Assembly (NCBI RefSeq): GCF_001913155.1
Contig: NZ_CP018760.1
Coordinates: 434,001 to 498,000 of the forward strand
DNA from: Maribacter hydrothermalis
GTDB taxonomy: Bacteria; Bacteroidota; Bacteroidia; Flavobacteriales; Flavobacteriaceae
Length of the DNA stretch: 64,000 nucleotides
Direction: 5' to 3'
Part shown: one piece after another, positions 36,022-45,189 of the stretch
How the letters are laid out: every line of letters begins with the position of its first letter
Position numbering within the stretch: position 1 is the stretch's first letter
Notes under the pieces: generated by a model
What the model was told of the DNA's origin: nothing
The model's input: the letters and a program-made list of their open reading frames with translations, nothing else
Database searches by the model: none
Program-made: the position numbers and the translations under genes

Positions 36022-37632
36022 TCAATCCCAAACCAACACCTCACTATCTTGATAGCCAATACGTTCTGCCTTTGCTTCAAAATGAGAATTTATGGGTAGT
36101 ATTTCTGAATATATATTCCAGATAGAATCATTCAGTATACGCCATACTATGGTTGTATTGGGATTTGGATGTATTAATTCTAAACCCTTTTTTGTTTTGG
36201 TAACTTCAAGATTTTCTAGTTTTGGTTGTTTACCATGTACTAACCAATTATCAATTAATGTTCTCTCATTAATTTCACCAAGATCTTTAGTGTCCTTAAT
36301 CAATTTTTCAAGTAATTCCCTAAAATGGTTCAGCGAATCTTTGTATAAGGTATTTAAAGCTAAATTGTGTAATTCTTCTGGATCATTTACTAAATCATAA
36401 AACTCCTCTTCCGGTTTGGTAGGCTGTATCCAAATTGATGAGAATTCGTCCAATTGATTTAAACTATCTAACTGACGTAATTCTTGCATCATACCCATTT
36501 GCTTTCTGTAGGCAACAGGCAAAGCTCTACTGATATCGGTATTATAATTCCTTATATATTTAAAACGGGTTGTCCTAACAGCTCGTAATCGGTCATATAA
36601 TTCATCAAACCTATCAGACGTATGATAACTTATCTGTGGTTTTTTCTTATTCTCAAACTCCCCAAACTGCGCAATACCTTGCATAACTTTTGGTGGTTCT
36701 ATACCTGCTAAAGAAAGCACCGTGGGGGCTAAATCTATAAAATTGAATAGTCTATCATCTGTACTACCTGCATTCTTATTTTTTGGGAATTTAATTACCA
36801 TAGGAACTTTTATGCCTGTATCATATAAAGCTCTTTTATACCTTGGAAACGGACCGCCATGATCCCCATAAAAGAAAATATAGGTATCGTTGTACAATCC
36901 GTCATATTTCAATTGTTCTATTATTTTTCCTATTTGATTATCCAATCTTTTCAGGTTACTATAGTTTACTGCTAGATCATGCCGTACAGTTGGTGTATCT
37001 GGAAAATATGGCGGGACTTTTATATCTGCAGAATGTACAAAAAGTGAATCTCTACTTCTTGCCCATACTTGAGATTCATGACATACCGAAAAATTGAACA
37101 CACTAAAAAAAGGTTGATTCACGGAACGATTTCTCCAATTGTGATCATTGCTTGAGTCATCCCATGCAGCATCCGTCTTTTCAAAATTATAATCTTCCTT
37201 TGGTCCGTTCGATGTGTAGTACCCTTTTTTCCTTAAATATTCCGTAAACATTTTTACTCCATCAGGAACTATTGGTGAATAACTAGGTATATTAATAGAA
37301 GGCTCATTTTCACCGTTTGCATAGGCATTATAGGTACGCATATTATGCGTGCCCAATGTTGATGGATACATACCTGTAATAATTGCACTGCGGGCAGGTG
37401 CACAAACCGCTACGGGAGAAACGGCATTTGTAAACACTACTCCGTCTGCAGATAAGGATTGTAGATAAGGAAGTGACTGTATAGAATCCCCATACATAGG
37501 AAACCAATCTGGAGATTGGTCTTCCGCCACCAACCAAACAATATTAGGCGCGGTTGATTCGGCAACCATTGTAGACTGATTTTGACACGAAATAAATACT
37601 GTAATTATTAGTAATGAAAGAAGATATTTCAT
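36022..37632 (-). CDS. Sulfatase (S1 family), lipoprotein, second copy
   Basis: 536 residues, lipoprotein signal (LLIITVFISCQ). Start LVAEDQSPDWFPMYG binds the metal; the formylglycine site is Cys77 in VCAPARSAIITGMYPS. FYGDHGGPFPRYKRA and the C-terminal PEEFYDLVNDPEELHN fit a heparan/glycosaminoglycan-type sulfatase subgroup. It converges with the sulfatase at 34234 (4 bp between stops) and differs from it clearly, so the two likely act on different sulfate positions. Transcribed separately from the gene upstream because a terminator lies at 37652-37683. Confidence 0.92.
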   Translation of the reverse strand: MKYLLSLLIITVFISCQNQSTMVAESTAPNIVWLVAEDQSPDWFPMYGDSIQSLPYLQSLSADGVVFTNAVSPVAVCAPARSAIITGMYPSTLGTHNMRTYNAYANGENEPSINIPSYSPIVPDGVKMFTEYLRKKGYYTSNGPKEDYNFEKTDAAWDDSSNDHNWRNRSVNQPFFSVFNFSVCHESQVWARSRDSLFVHSADIKVPPYFPDTPTVRHDLAVNYSNLKRLDNQIGKIIEQLKYDGLYNDTYIFFYGDHGGPFPRYKRALYDTGIKVPMVIKFPKNKNAGSTDDRLFNFIDLAPTVLSLAGIEPPKVMQGIAQFGEFENKKKPQISYHTSDRFDELYDRLRAVRTTRFKYIRNYNTDISRALPVAYRKQMGMMQELRQLDSLNQLDEFSSIWIQPTKPEEEFYDLVNDPEELHNLALNTLYKDSLNHFRELLEKLIKDTKDLGEINERTLIDNWLVHGKQPKLENLEVTKTKKGLELIHPNPNTTIVWRILNDSIWNIYSEILPINSHFEAKAERIGYQDSEVLVWD

Positions 37633-37651
37633 ACCATTAAATATAAAGAAA

Positions 37652-37683
37652 AAACCTCCTATTTAATTAAAAACAGGAGGTTT
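37652..37683 (-). terminator. Terminator after the isomerase/epimerase gene
   Basis: AAACCTCCT / AGGAGGTTT, perfect 9-bp stem with a 14-nt AT-rich loop, followed on the minus strand by TTTTT. Confidence 0.8.
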
Positions 37684-37705
37684 ACTATTAAAGGTGGTTG
37701 TTGGT

Positions 37706-38527
37706 TTACTTTAAACTTTTTAAATACACTAAACTCTTTGGAACTTGTGTAACTACATTGGTAGACTCATCTTCTATAAACATATATTCTATACCTAATT
37801 TTTTGGCTTCAGCAACTACACCGGCAATATCTATTTGTCCTGTTCCTAACACAACATTGGTATCATCTTCTTCATGACCGGTATTGTTTCCTTCAATTCC
37901 CTTTTGCATATCCTTTAAATGTAGGAGCGTAAATTTCTTTGGATATTTTTTCATTAAAGCTAAAGGATCAGCACCACCATGTTGTGCCCAAAATACATCT
38001 AACTCAAAAGTAAAATCTGATGCATTTTGTGCCATATAGTCAAACAACGTACCATTTTTATATGGTCTAAACTCATATCCGTGAGGATGGTATGCTAAAA
38101 CGAGTCCGTTCTTCTTTAAAATTTTCCCCGCTTTATTAAAAACTTCCGTGGCATGTTTAGTTTCTTCCAAATCCCATTTGTTATCATCATGCGGTACCCA
38201 GGCACACATGACATACTTAGCTCCAAAATCTTTGGCATTCTTAATAACTTTGACAACATCATTTTCCAAATCGTCAAACCCAGCACCTACACTTACGATT
38301 TCTAAGTCATAATCGTTCAGCAAGATTTTAAAATCTTCCAGTGGCATATCATAAGTATCCCCGCCTTCAATTTTAGTTATTCCCCATTCATTGATCAATC
38401 CTAAAGTGTTTGATACATCCACCTTAAATTGATTTCTAAGGCTATACAATTGCAAGCCTACTTCTTGAGCCTGAGTTAAAAGACCACTACCCAAAAGAAT
38501 AGCGGAAATCATTATTTTTTTTATCAT
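37706..38527 (-). CDS. Exported sugar isomerase/epimerase-like TIM barrel
   Basis: 273 residues with a signal peptide (ISAILLGSGLLTQAQ). The AP-endonuclease-2/xylose-isomerase fold is indicated by VGLQLYSLRNQFKV, YVMCAWVPHDDN, LAYHPHGYEFRP (metal His), FELDVFWAQHGG (metal Glu/Asp) and HLKDMQKG. Members of this family in periplasmic form accompany GMC oxidoreductases and handle keto-sugar intermediates. It is 11 bp downstream of the gluconate-2-dehydrogenase-subunit-3-like gene, ahead of a terminator, so it is the third gene of that operon. Confidence 0.85.
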   Translation of the reverse strand: MIKKIMISAILLGSGLLTQAQEVGLQLYSLRNQFKVDVSNTLGLINEWGITKIEGGDTYDMPLEDFKILLNDYDLEIVSVGAGFDDLENDVVKVIKNAKDFGAKYVMCAWVPHDDNKWDLEETKHATEVFNKAGKILKKNGLVLAYHPHGYEFRPYKNGTLFDYMAQNASDFTFELDVFWAQHGGADPLALMKKYPKKFTLLHLKDMQKGIEGNNTGHEEDDTNVVLGTGQIDIAGVVAEAKKLGIEYMFIEDESTNVVTQVPKSLVYLKSLK

Positions 38528-38538
38528 TATATTGTCTT

Positions 38539-39261
38539 TTACGTAAGTAAATTTCCTTCTTCATCCCATTCCGCCATAACATTACGCTGACTTTGGTCCA
38601 CACATTTTGCTATCCACTCCGGGTCATAGGAAACACCGTGTTGGTCAAGTACATCTTGCGGTACACCGTCCCATACATTTGGTGAATTCCCTTTATATCC
38701 TAAATCTGCAATACCAACTTTAGAAGTATAGTAACCCGTAACGGTTAAGCCACGCATGGTATAGAAAAACTGAATTTCCAATGGTTGCTCACTTAACGGT
38801 TTTTCGGTATCATGCCAGCAAATTTCATCACAAATTTGTTTTTTCTGCTCTAAGGTAGCAGACTTAAATTCGGTACCAAATTCAGTATTACTTTTATGAT
38901 CTAACCACATTAAGCCTCCTAAAAGTGTAGGAGCCATTTCTGGAATATCTTTACCCATAAATTCTACCAGTGCCGGAACTTCCGCCTCTATTGGACCACC
39001 ATGTGGCTCTTTTGGAGGTAGTATCACCACACTTAAAGCTGCAATAGTTTCCATTTCATGCTCGTTAAACAATTGTTCAGCATTCAATTTCTCTATGCGC
39101 TCCAGTTCCGCCGGAGTTCTTCCAAAAAACTTGTCACTACTTGTTGCAATGGTTTCGTCTATTGATTCACCACTTTCAGTCTTACAGGAATTGAAGACCA
39201 GCCCAGTACCTGCGGCAGCACCACCGAGTATTAAAGTTTGTAAACTCTTTCTTCTATCCAT
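38539..39261 (-). CDS. Gluconate 2-dehydrogenase subunit 3 family (small subunit of sugar oxidoreductase)
   Basis: 240 residues. N-terminus MDRRKSLQTLILGGAAAG resembles a Tat signal with a following possible lipobox (VFNSC). The core shows ETIAALSVVILPPKEPHGG, LIWLDHK-like GGLMWLDHKSNTEFG and FFYTMRGLTVTGYYTSK, the family's usual end. In FAD-dependent sugar dehydrogenases the small subunit is needed for export and activity of the catalytic subunit; the gene is 3 bp downstream of the GMC gene. Tat export of the folded pair is likely (inference). Confidence 0.88.
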   Translation of the reverse strand: MDRRKSLQTLILGGAAAGTGLVFNSCKTESGESIDETIATSSDKFFGRTPAELERIEKLNAEQLFNEHEMETIAALSVVILPPKEPHGGPIEAEVPALVEFMGKDIPEMAPTLLGGLMWLDHKSNTEFGTEFKSATLEQKKQICDEICWHDTEKPLSEQPLEIQFFYTMRGLTVTGYYTSKVGIADLGYKGNSPNVWDGVPQDVLDQHGVSYDPEWIAKCVDQSQRNVMAEWDEEGNLLT

Positions 39262-39264
39262 CTT

Positions 39265-40986
39265 CTAAATATTTTGAGACTTTAGTTGTTCTATTATATA
39301 ATCTGATGCTCTCCAAGAAAGGGCCATAATTGTCCAGGTACAGTTCTTATCCGCTTGTGATACAAAAACGCCAGCATCTACTATAAAGACATTATTAACA
39401 TCGTGTAATTGCTGAAACTTGTTGGTCACGGATGTCTTAGGATCATCACCCATTCTAGTAGTTCCTACTTCATGAATAATTTCGCCTGGTTTATGCAAAC
39501 CGTAATCTTTATCCTTACCTGGTTTTTCACCTAAATAATGACCACCCATGTTATGAATAATTTCCTCAAACGTATCTTGCATATGTTTTGCCTGATTCTT
39601 TTCATATTGCGACCATTTATAATTAAACTTTAAAACAGGAATACCAAATTGGTCTACTGTTGTTGGGTCTATTTCACAATAGTTATCAATATTCGCCAAA
39701 CCTTCTCCACGACCTCCAAAACCTACTACCGAACCGTAGTATTTTTTGACATCATCTCGTAAGCTATCACCATACCCACCAGATTTTAATCCAAAGTATT
39801 TATTCATGGCATTAGGATCCCAACCAAATCCATAATTCGGTTGCCCCATACCTCCCCAAACCTCAATATGATAACCTCTTGGGAAATTTAGTTTGGAGTT
39901 ATCGCCCCACCAAGGTGAGTATACGTGCATTCCACCAACACCATCTTCATTATACGAAGTTTTTCTATTCATTAAACCAGGAACAATTCCTGCCGCACTA
40001 GCTCCGGTAGAATCATGTAAATATCTACCTACAAGATTACTGCTATTTCCTAATCCGTTAGGGTGTTGCTTACTCTTAGAGTTTAAAAGTATACGTGCCG
40101 AACTACAAGCAGATGCAGCTAGTACAACTACTTTACCTCTCAGCTTATATTCTTTTCTATCTTCTTTGTTTATGTACGATACGCCTGTTGCTTTTCCTTC
40201 TTCGTTTGTGGTAATTTCACGTACCATGGCATTGACAAATAGTTTTACTTGCCCACCACTCTTTTGCGCAGGAAAAATTAAACAGCTACCTGCCGAGAAA
40301 TCGGCATATATTTGACAAGATCTTCCACATTGCCCACAATAGAAACAAACACCACGATCCTCATTAATTCTTTTGGTCAACATTGAAAGTCTACCTGGAA
40401 TAACGGGAATATTAGATTTCTTTGCTCCGTTGATATAAAATAACTCGTGTAATCTTGGTTTAGGCGGAGGAAGAAAGAATCCGTCGGGATCATTTTCCCT
40501 ACCTTCATTTGTACCAAATACACCAATTAATTTATCTAATTTATCATAATATGGTTTTACATCTTCATATCCTATTGGCCAATCATCTCCATGGCCGTCA
40601 CGTGTTTTTCCTTTAAAATCTTTAGGTCCAAAACGTAAAGAAATACGCCCCCAGTGATTGGTTCGCCCTCCTAACATTCTTGCACGCCACCATTTAAATT
40701 CAGTTCCTTCAGCATGGGTATATGGCTCGCCCTCTACTTCCCAATCTCCCCAAGACATATCCCATTCTCCAAATGCGCGAGTAGTGCCTGCACCTCTTCG
40801 TGGTGAATCGTACGGTTGTTTTAATTGTGTCATGGTTTTTGGGTCTGCTGGATCAAAAAACGGACCCGCTTCTACAACAGCTACATTTAAACCAGCATCT
40901 GCCAACTGCTTGGTAGCCATACCACCACCTGCTCCCGAACCTACGATGATAACATCAAAGATTTCTGAGGATTCTTTTATCTGCAT
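39265..40986 (-). CDS. FAD-dependent GMC oxidoreductase with a Cys-rich (Fe-S) motif
   Basis: 573 residues without its own signal peptide. Dinucleotide motif GSGAGGGMATKQLAD at 16-30; GMC signatures MLGGRTNHWGRISLRFG near 104-120; C-terminal catalytic region HEVGTTRMGDDPKTS and NKNCT-like QADKNCTWTIMALSWRA. Cys214, Cys217, Cys220 and Cys224 (CFYCGQCGRSC) match the cluster-binding site of FAD glucose dehydrogenases that hold a 3Fe-4S centre. It would oxidise a sugar hydroxyl (possibly C3) and pass electrons on. With no signal of its own it is probably exported with the small subunit. Confidence 0.9.
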   Translation of the reverse strand: MQIKESSEIFDVIIVGSGAGGGMATKQLADAGLNVAVVEAGPFFDPADPKTMTQLKQPYDSPRRGAGTTRAFGEWDMSWGDWEVEGEPYTHAEGTEFKWWRARMLGGRTNHWGRISLRFGPKDFKGKTRDGHGDDWPIGYEDVKPYYDKLDKLIGVFGTNEGRENDPDGFFLPPPKPRLHELFYINGAKKSNIPVIPGRLSMLTKRINEDRGVCFYCGQCGRSCQIYADFSAGSCLIFPAQKSGGQVKLFVNAMVREITTNEEGKATGVSYINKEDRKEYKLRGKVVVLAASACSSARILLNSKSKQHPNGLGNSSNLVGRYLHDSTGASAAGIVPGLMNRKTSYNEDGVGGMHVYSPWWGDNSKLNFPRGYHIEVWGGMGQPNYGFGWDPNAMNKYFGLKSGGYGDSLRDDVKKYYGSVVGFGGRGEGLANIDNYCEIDPTTVDQFGIPVLKFNYKWSQYEKNQAKHMQDTFEEIIHNMGGHYLGEKPGKDKDYGLHKPGEIIHEVGTTRMGDDPKTSVTNKFQQLHDVNNVFIVDAGVFVSQADKNCTWTIMALSWRASDYIIEQLKSQNI

Positions 40987-41091
40987 AATTTGAAATTAAT
41001 TATTGATTACAATTTAACTATTTATTAAAAAAAATACCTGTGTTTTTAGCTGAATAACCTTGGTTATTGGACGGGCGTAACTTTTTAAAGG

Positions 41092-42495
41092 TCATTCGTT
41101 CTCCAGCCTCTTTAATTTTCGCTCACTGGTAAAAGTGGAAGCAGGTAGCCCTGCTCCATTATACAAATTACCAATATCCGTACTTTTCCACGCATACCTT
41201 ACATCTATAGGGTTTTGAACTTCCTTGGAGCTAACAAAAATGAAACCATTTTTTAGTTTGGCTTTAGCCGTAAACCATTTACCATCCGTATTAGAAATTT
41301 CGAAAAAAGAATTTTTTTTGTCTTTACTATACAATCCTTGGGCATGACTAAACGAAACTTTTATTTCATTACCTTCTTGCATAGCACTTTCAAACAAAGG
41401 ACCATATACTTCTTGGTCTGGTAATAGGTTAAAATGCTGCTTTAGGGCAATATTCGCCAAACGTAAACCAACATCTTGTTTGTTTTGTGGGTGTATATCT
41501 TCTACGGTACTAATATCACTTGTCATTGCCATTCCTGTATTTTTAAGGGTTAATGTCCTACGTTGTTGATCACGAACAATACCACCTTCATTTGGTCTTC
41601 CATATTTAAATGGAGCTATTTGTACAAAATAAAATGGAAAATCATTATTCCATTTCTCCCTCCAAGAAGATATCATTTTCGTAAAAATCTGATGGTAAGT
41701 CTCCGCATTAGCGGTATTTGATTCTCCTTGATACCACAATACTCCTCCAATTTTAAAATTAGTCAACGGAGCTATCATTGCATTATAGAGCGTAGATTTT
41801 TCAATTGTTACCCATTGATTTGGTTCTATAAGTTCATGAGCTGTAACCAGTTCCGGATGTGTTTCAAAAACAGACGCTGGTGTCCAAACTTCTGCACAAG
41901 AAGCTCCCCATGACGAATCGATTAATCCAATAGGAATATTAAGCTCTTTTTGAACTTTTCTTGCAAAAAAATAGGCCACGGCACTAAAGTCTTGCATAGT
42001 TTCTGGAGTGCAAACTGCCCATGATCCTGCGACATCCTCTAGAGGGTAATTTGCTGTTCTTTTTGCTACAGTAAATAATCGGATATTGGGATAGTTTGCA
42101 TTTTCAACTTCAAAATCTCGATTATCAATTTTACTATTTGCACTCCATTCCATATTGCTTTGTCCTGAGCAAAGCCAAACCTCACCAATCATCACATTCT
42201 TTAATACAATTTCATTATCACCTTTAAATCGTATTTCATATGGACCACCTGCTTTGGGTGTTGCAACTTTTATTTCCCATTTGGCATTATTACCAGCTTT
42301 TAGCTCCATTGTAGCATTATCCCAACTGGTAAACACAGTAATTTCCTCATTAGGGCGCGCCCAGCCATATAATAAAACTTCGGTTTCGCGCTGTAAAACC
42401 ATTTCATCAGCAAATATATTTGGCAACGTAATTTCAGCCTTGGCAACTGTGGTTACAATAGTAGAGAACAGTAGTATTATAAAACGGAATTTCAT
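41092..42495 (-). CDS. Sialate-O-acetylesterase-like SGNH hydrolase
   Basis: 467 residues with a signal peptide (FIILLFSTIVTTVAKA). The N-terminal beta domain starts LPNIFADEMVLQRETEV; the nucleophile Ser is in GEVWLCSGQSNMEWS; SWGASCAEVWTP and GVLWYQGESNTA follow, with the late His in VEDIHPQNKQDVG. The family removes acetyl groups from sialic acids or acetylated plant and algal glycans. Divergent from the Gfo/Idh/MocA gene; no sialic-acid catabolic gene is nearby, so an acetylated xylan or algal glycan is the more likely substrate. Confidence 0.88.
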   Translation of the reverse strand: MKFRFIILLFSTIVTTVAKAEITLPNIFADEMVLQRETEVLLYGWARPNEEITVFTSWDNATMELKAGNNAKWEIKVATPKAGGPYEIRFKGDNEIVLKNVMIGEVWLCSGQSNMEWSANSKIDNRDFEVENANYPNIRLFTVAKRTANYPLEDVAGSWAVCTPETMQDFSAVAYFFARKVQKELNIPIGLIDSSWGASCAEVWTPASVFETHPELVTAHELIEPNQWVTIEKSTLYNAMIAPLTNFKIGGVLWYQGESNTANAETYHQIFTKMISSWREKWNNDFPFYFVQIAPFKYGRPNEGGIVRDQQRRTLTLKNTGMAMTSDISTVEDIHPQNKQDVGLRLANIALKQHFNLLPDQEVYGPLFESAMQEGNEIKVSFSHAQGLYSKDKKNSFFEISNTDGKWFTAKAKLKNGFIFVSSKEVQNPIDVRYAWKSTDIGNLYNGAGLPASTFTSERKLKRLENE

Positions 42496-42639
42496 AGAAT
42501 TGTTACTATTTTTAATTTAAATATACCTAATTATGTATTACACTAACAAATTCATAAACAATCAACATTATTTTTAAAGTTATTGTTATATTGACTTATC
42601 AATTGCTCTTAAACCTAAACAATTAAAAATCAAATCGAC

Positions 42640-44013
42640 ATGTCTAATTCATCACCTCATATAAAACGAAGAAATTTTATTAAAACTGCTTCGGCATCTT
42701 TATTACTAACATCGTTTAGCACCTATGGATTTGAATTTTTTGCCGATGAAAAACCCAAAAAAGTGGGGTTAATAGGTACTGGGTGGTATGGCACAAGCGA
42801 TCTAATGAGACTTATACAAGTGGCAAATGTTGAAGTTGTTTCTCTTTGTGATGTAGATTCTAATTATTTGAATAATACTGCAGATCTAGTAGCTCAACGT
42901 CAGAAAAATGGAAAAAAACCAAAATTGTTTTCGGACTATAGGGATATGTTGAAAAGTGACAATTTAGATATTGTAATTATTGGTACCCCAGACCATTGGC
43001 ATGCCTTAATGTGTATAGATGCCTTAAAATCCGGGGCACATGTATATGTACAAAAACCTATTAGTGTAGATGTTATTGAAGGTGAGGCCATGGTTGCCGC
43101 TGCTGTCAAATATAACAGAACTGTACAAGTTGGTACCCAACGTAAGAGTACACCGCACTTAATTGATGTTAAAAAACAAATTATAGATACGGGTTTGCTT
43201 GGTACCATTGGCCATGTAGATATGGCTTGCTATTACCATATGCGTGCAAACGATAATCCTCCATTACAAGAAGTACCCGATTTTTTAGATTATGAAATGT
43301 GGACTGGCCCTGCTCCGATGAGAGCCTATGACGGTTTGCCCCATAGAAGATGGTGGCGAACTTTTAGGGAGTATGGAAACGGAATTACTGGAGATATGTG
43401 TGTACATATGCTGGATACAGTTAGATGGATGTTAGATTTAGGCTGGCCAAAGCGCATTAGCTCTGAAGGTGGAATTTTTGTACAGAAAGACGGTAAATCG
43501 AACATAGCGGACACACAATCTGCGGTCTTCGAGTATGACGGACTTAACTGTAACTGGCAGCATAGAACATGGGGCAACCCAGCAGATCCAAATTACCCCT
43601 GGTCCTTTAAAATTTACGGATCTAATGGTGTTTTAAAAGGGGATGTTATGAAGGCCGAATTTGTTCCCCTGAATGGTAAAGAACCTATACGTTTTGATGT
43701 GGTTTATGAACGTGAAAAATATCCTGAAGATGTAACCGAAAAAGACATAGAATTACATGCGGCCCCGGCCACAAGAAGACATATGATAGATTTTTTAAAT
43801 GCTATAAAAGATGGAACCAAACCTGTTGCCGATATTGAAGAAGGACACATTTCCACAGCTAGTTGTATTTTAGCAAATTTGTCTATGGATTTAAAAAGAC
43901 CCTTAATATATGACCCGCAAAGCAGAACGGTTTTAAACGACCCGGAAGCAACGGCGCTGTTAAAAAGGAGTTATCGAGGTGACTGGGAACACCCCACCCC
44001 AGAATCTGTGTAG
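42640..44013 (+). CDS. Gfo/Idh/MocA-family NAD(P)-dependent oxidoreductase with Tat signal
   Basis: 457 residues. Tat signal KRRNFIKTASASLLLTSFST; Rossmann motif KKVGLIGTGWYGTSD; the family's VYVQKPIS lysine site (KPISVDV) and a late GDMCVHMLDTVRW. Exported members in Bacteroidetes use tightly bound NAD and act on sugars, including 3-keto formation or removal of N-acetyl groups. It lies divergent to the esterase, and LacI regulation from the next gene is possible. Start chosen at ATG 42640, which gives the full Tat signal. Confidence 0.88.
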   Translation: MSNSSPHIKRRNFIKTASASLLLTSFSTYGFEFFADEKPKKVGLIGTGWYGTSDLMRLIQVANVEVVSLCDVDSNYLNNTADLVAQRQKNGKKPKLFSDYRDMLKSDNLDIVIIGTPDHWHALMCIDALKSGAHVYVQKPISVDVIEGEAMVAAAVKYNRTVQVGTQRKSTPHLIDVKKQIIDTGLLGTIGHVDMACYYHMRANDNPPLQEVPDFLDYEMWTGPAPMRAYDGLPHRRWWRTFREYGNGITGDMCVHMLDTVRWMLDLGWPKRISSEGGIFVQKDGKSNIADTQSAVFEYDGLNCNWQHRTWGNPADPNYPWSFKIYGSNGVLKGDVMKAEFVPLNGKEPIRFDVVYEREKYPEDVTEKDIELHAAPATRRHMIDFLNAIKDGTKPVADIEEGHISTASCILANLSMDLKRPLIYDPQSRTVLNDPEATALLKRSYRGDWEHPTPESV

Positions 44014-44014
44014 A

Positions 44015-45031
44015 TTATTGAAGTTTCTTAGTGGAATCTCTTACCAGTAAACTGGTTTTTACCGTTTTGGTTTCGTAGGGCTGTCCTGGTGATTTAATTC
44101 GGTTTATCAATAGCGTAGCTGTTTGTTCACCAATATACTTACCATGCTGACTAACCATAGTTAAAGAAGGCGTTACATATTTAGATAATTGACCATTGGT
44201 AAAACCAATAATTGATATATCGTTTGGCACATTATATCCTCTAGCCTTCACCACTTCTAAAACTTGTACTGCAATTAACTCATCTATTCCTATAATTCCT
44301 TCTATCGTTTTATAATTCAGCAAAAAGGACATTAATAAATCCAAATCATCCTTTACAGTAAGGTTAATAATTAATTTAGGGTCGAACTCAACTTCAAATT
44401 CTTCGAGTGCTTTTTTATACCCTAATATTCTTAATTTACCCACACTAGAACTTGCTATTGGGTTAACTACAGCTATATTTTTACAGCCAATATGTATTAA
44501 GTGTTTGGTTATTTTATAACCGGCTTCAAAATCATCAACAACAACTTTATCACATTGTACTGCATCGGAAACCCTATCAAAAAGCACTACAGGGATATCA
44601 TTATTTATAATATCTATTAATGCCTCATGTTTATCCTCATTTTGACTTTCTTCTGCCAACGACATTATGACTCCGTCTACTGTACCAGCATCAAAAAATT
44701 CAAGTGTTTTGGTTTCTTTGGCACTAGATTCATTACTAATACAACTTATAATATTATAACCATTTTCATTGGCTACCTTTTCAATACCATATAAAACCTG
44801 AACAAAAAAATAGTTTAAAATATTAGGCACAACTACGCCAATGGTCTTGGTACTTTTATTCAACAAATTAAGTGCTAACCTGTTTGGCTTATAATGCTTT
44901 TCTTTTGCGTATGCCTGAATCTTTAACTTAAGGTCATTGCTGATTTCGTGACTATCATTTATCGCTTTAGAAACGGTAGAGATAGAAACACCAAAATGCC
45001 CTGCAATATCCTTTAAGGTTACTTTTTTCAT
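44015..45031 (-). CDS. LacI-family transcriptional repressor
   Basis: 338 residues. Helix-turn-helix VTLKDIAGHFGVSISTVSKA at the start and hinge helix RLALNLLNKSTKTIGVVV; periplasmic-binding-protein fold with DGVIMSLAEES, VVLFDRVSD and a closing LLVRDST. It is convergent with the Gfo/Idh/MocA gene (1 bp between stops) and downstream of xylA-xylB, separated by a terminator. Control of xylAB and of the surrounding sugar genes is likely; the effector is not known. Confidence 0.93.
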   Translation of the reverse strand: MKKVTLKDIAGHFGVSISTVSKAINDSHEISNDLKLKIQAYAKEKHYKPNRLALNLLNKSTKTIGVVVPNILNYFFVQVLYGIEKVANENGYNIISCISNESSAKETKTLEFFDAGTVDGVIMSLAEESQNEDKHEALIDIINNDIPVVLFDRVSDAVQCDKVVVDDFEAGYKITKHLIHIGCKNIAVVNPIASSSVGKLRILGYKKALEEFEVEFDPKLIINLTVKDDLDLLMSFLLNYKTIEGIIGIDELIAVQVLEVVKARGYNVPNDISIIGFTNGQLSKYVTPSLTMVSQHGKYIGEQTATLLINRIKSPGQPYETKTVKTSLLVRDSTKKLQ

Positions 45032-45086
45032 AATTTATACTGCAAAAGAACAGATTTAAATTGACATTTAAATTATTCGTAAAAAG

Positions 45087-45122
45087 CAATATGTCCCTAA
45101 GGTAAGACCTAGGGACATATTG
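45087..45122 (-). terminator. Strong terminator after xylA
   Basis: CAATATGTCCCTA / TAGGGACATATTG, a perfect 13-bp stem with a 10-nt loop, followed on the minus strand by GCTTTTT. Confidence 0.88.
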
Positions 45123-45189
45123 ATTCCTATTTAATAAATGCTAATACCTAAAAAGCTACTGCGTTATGACGCTTAAAAGGCTAAAAGAT

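Noticed and set aside
41092..42495. Sialic-acid utilisation locus
   Set aside because: Only a sialate-O-acetylesterase-like gene is present; no nanA, nanE or sialidase, so the family name alone is not enough.
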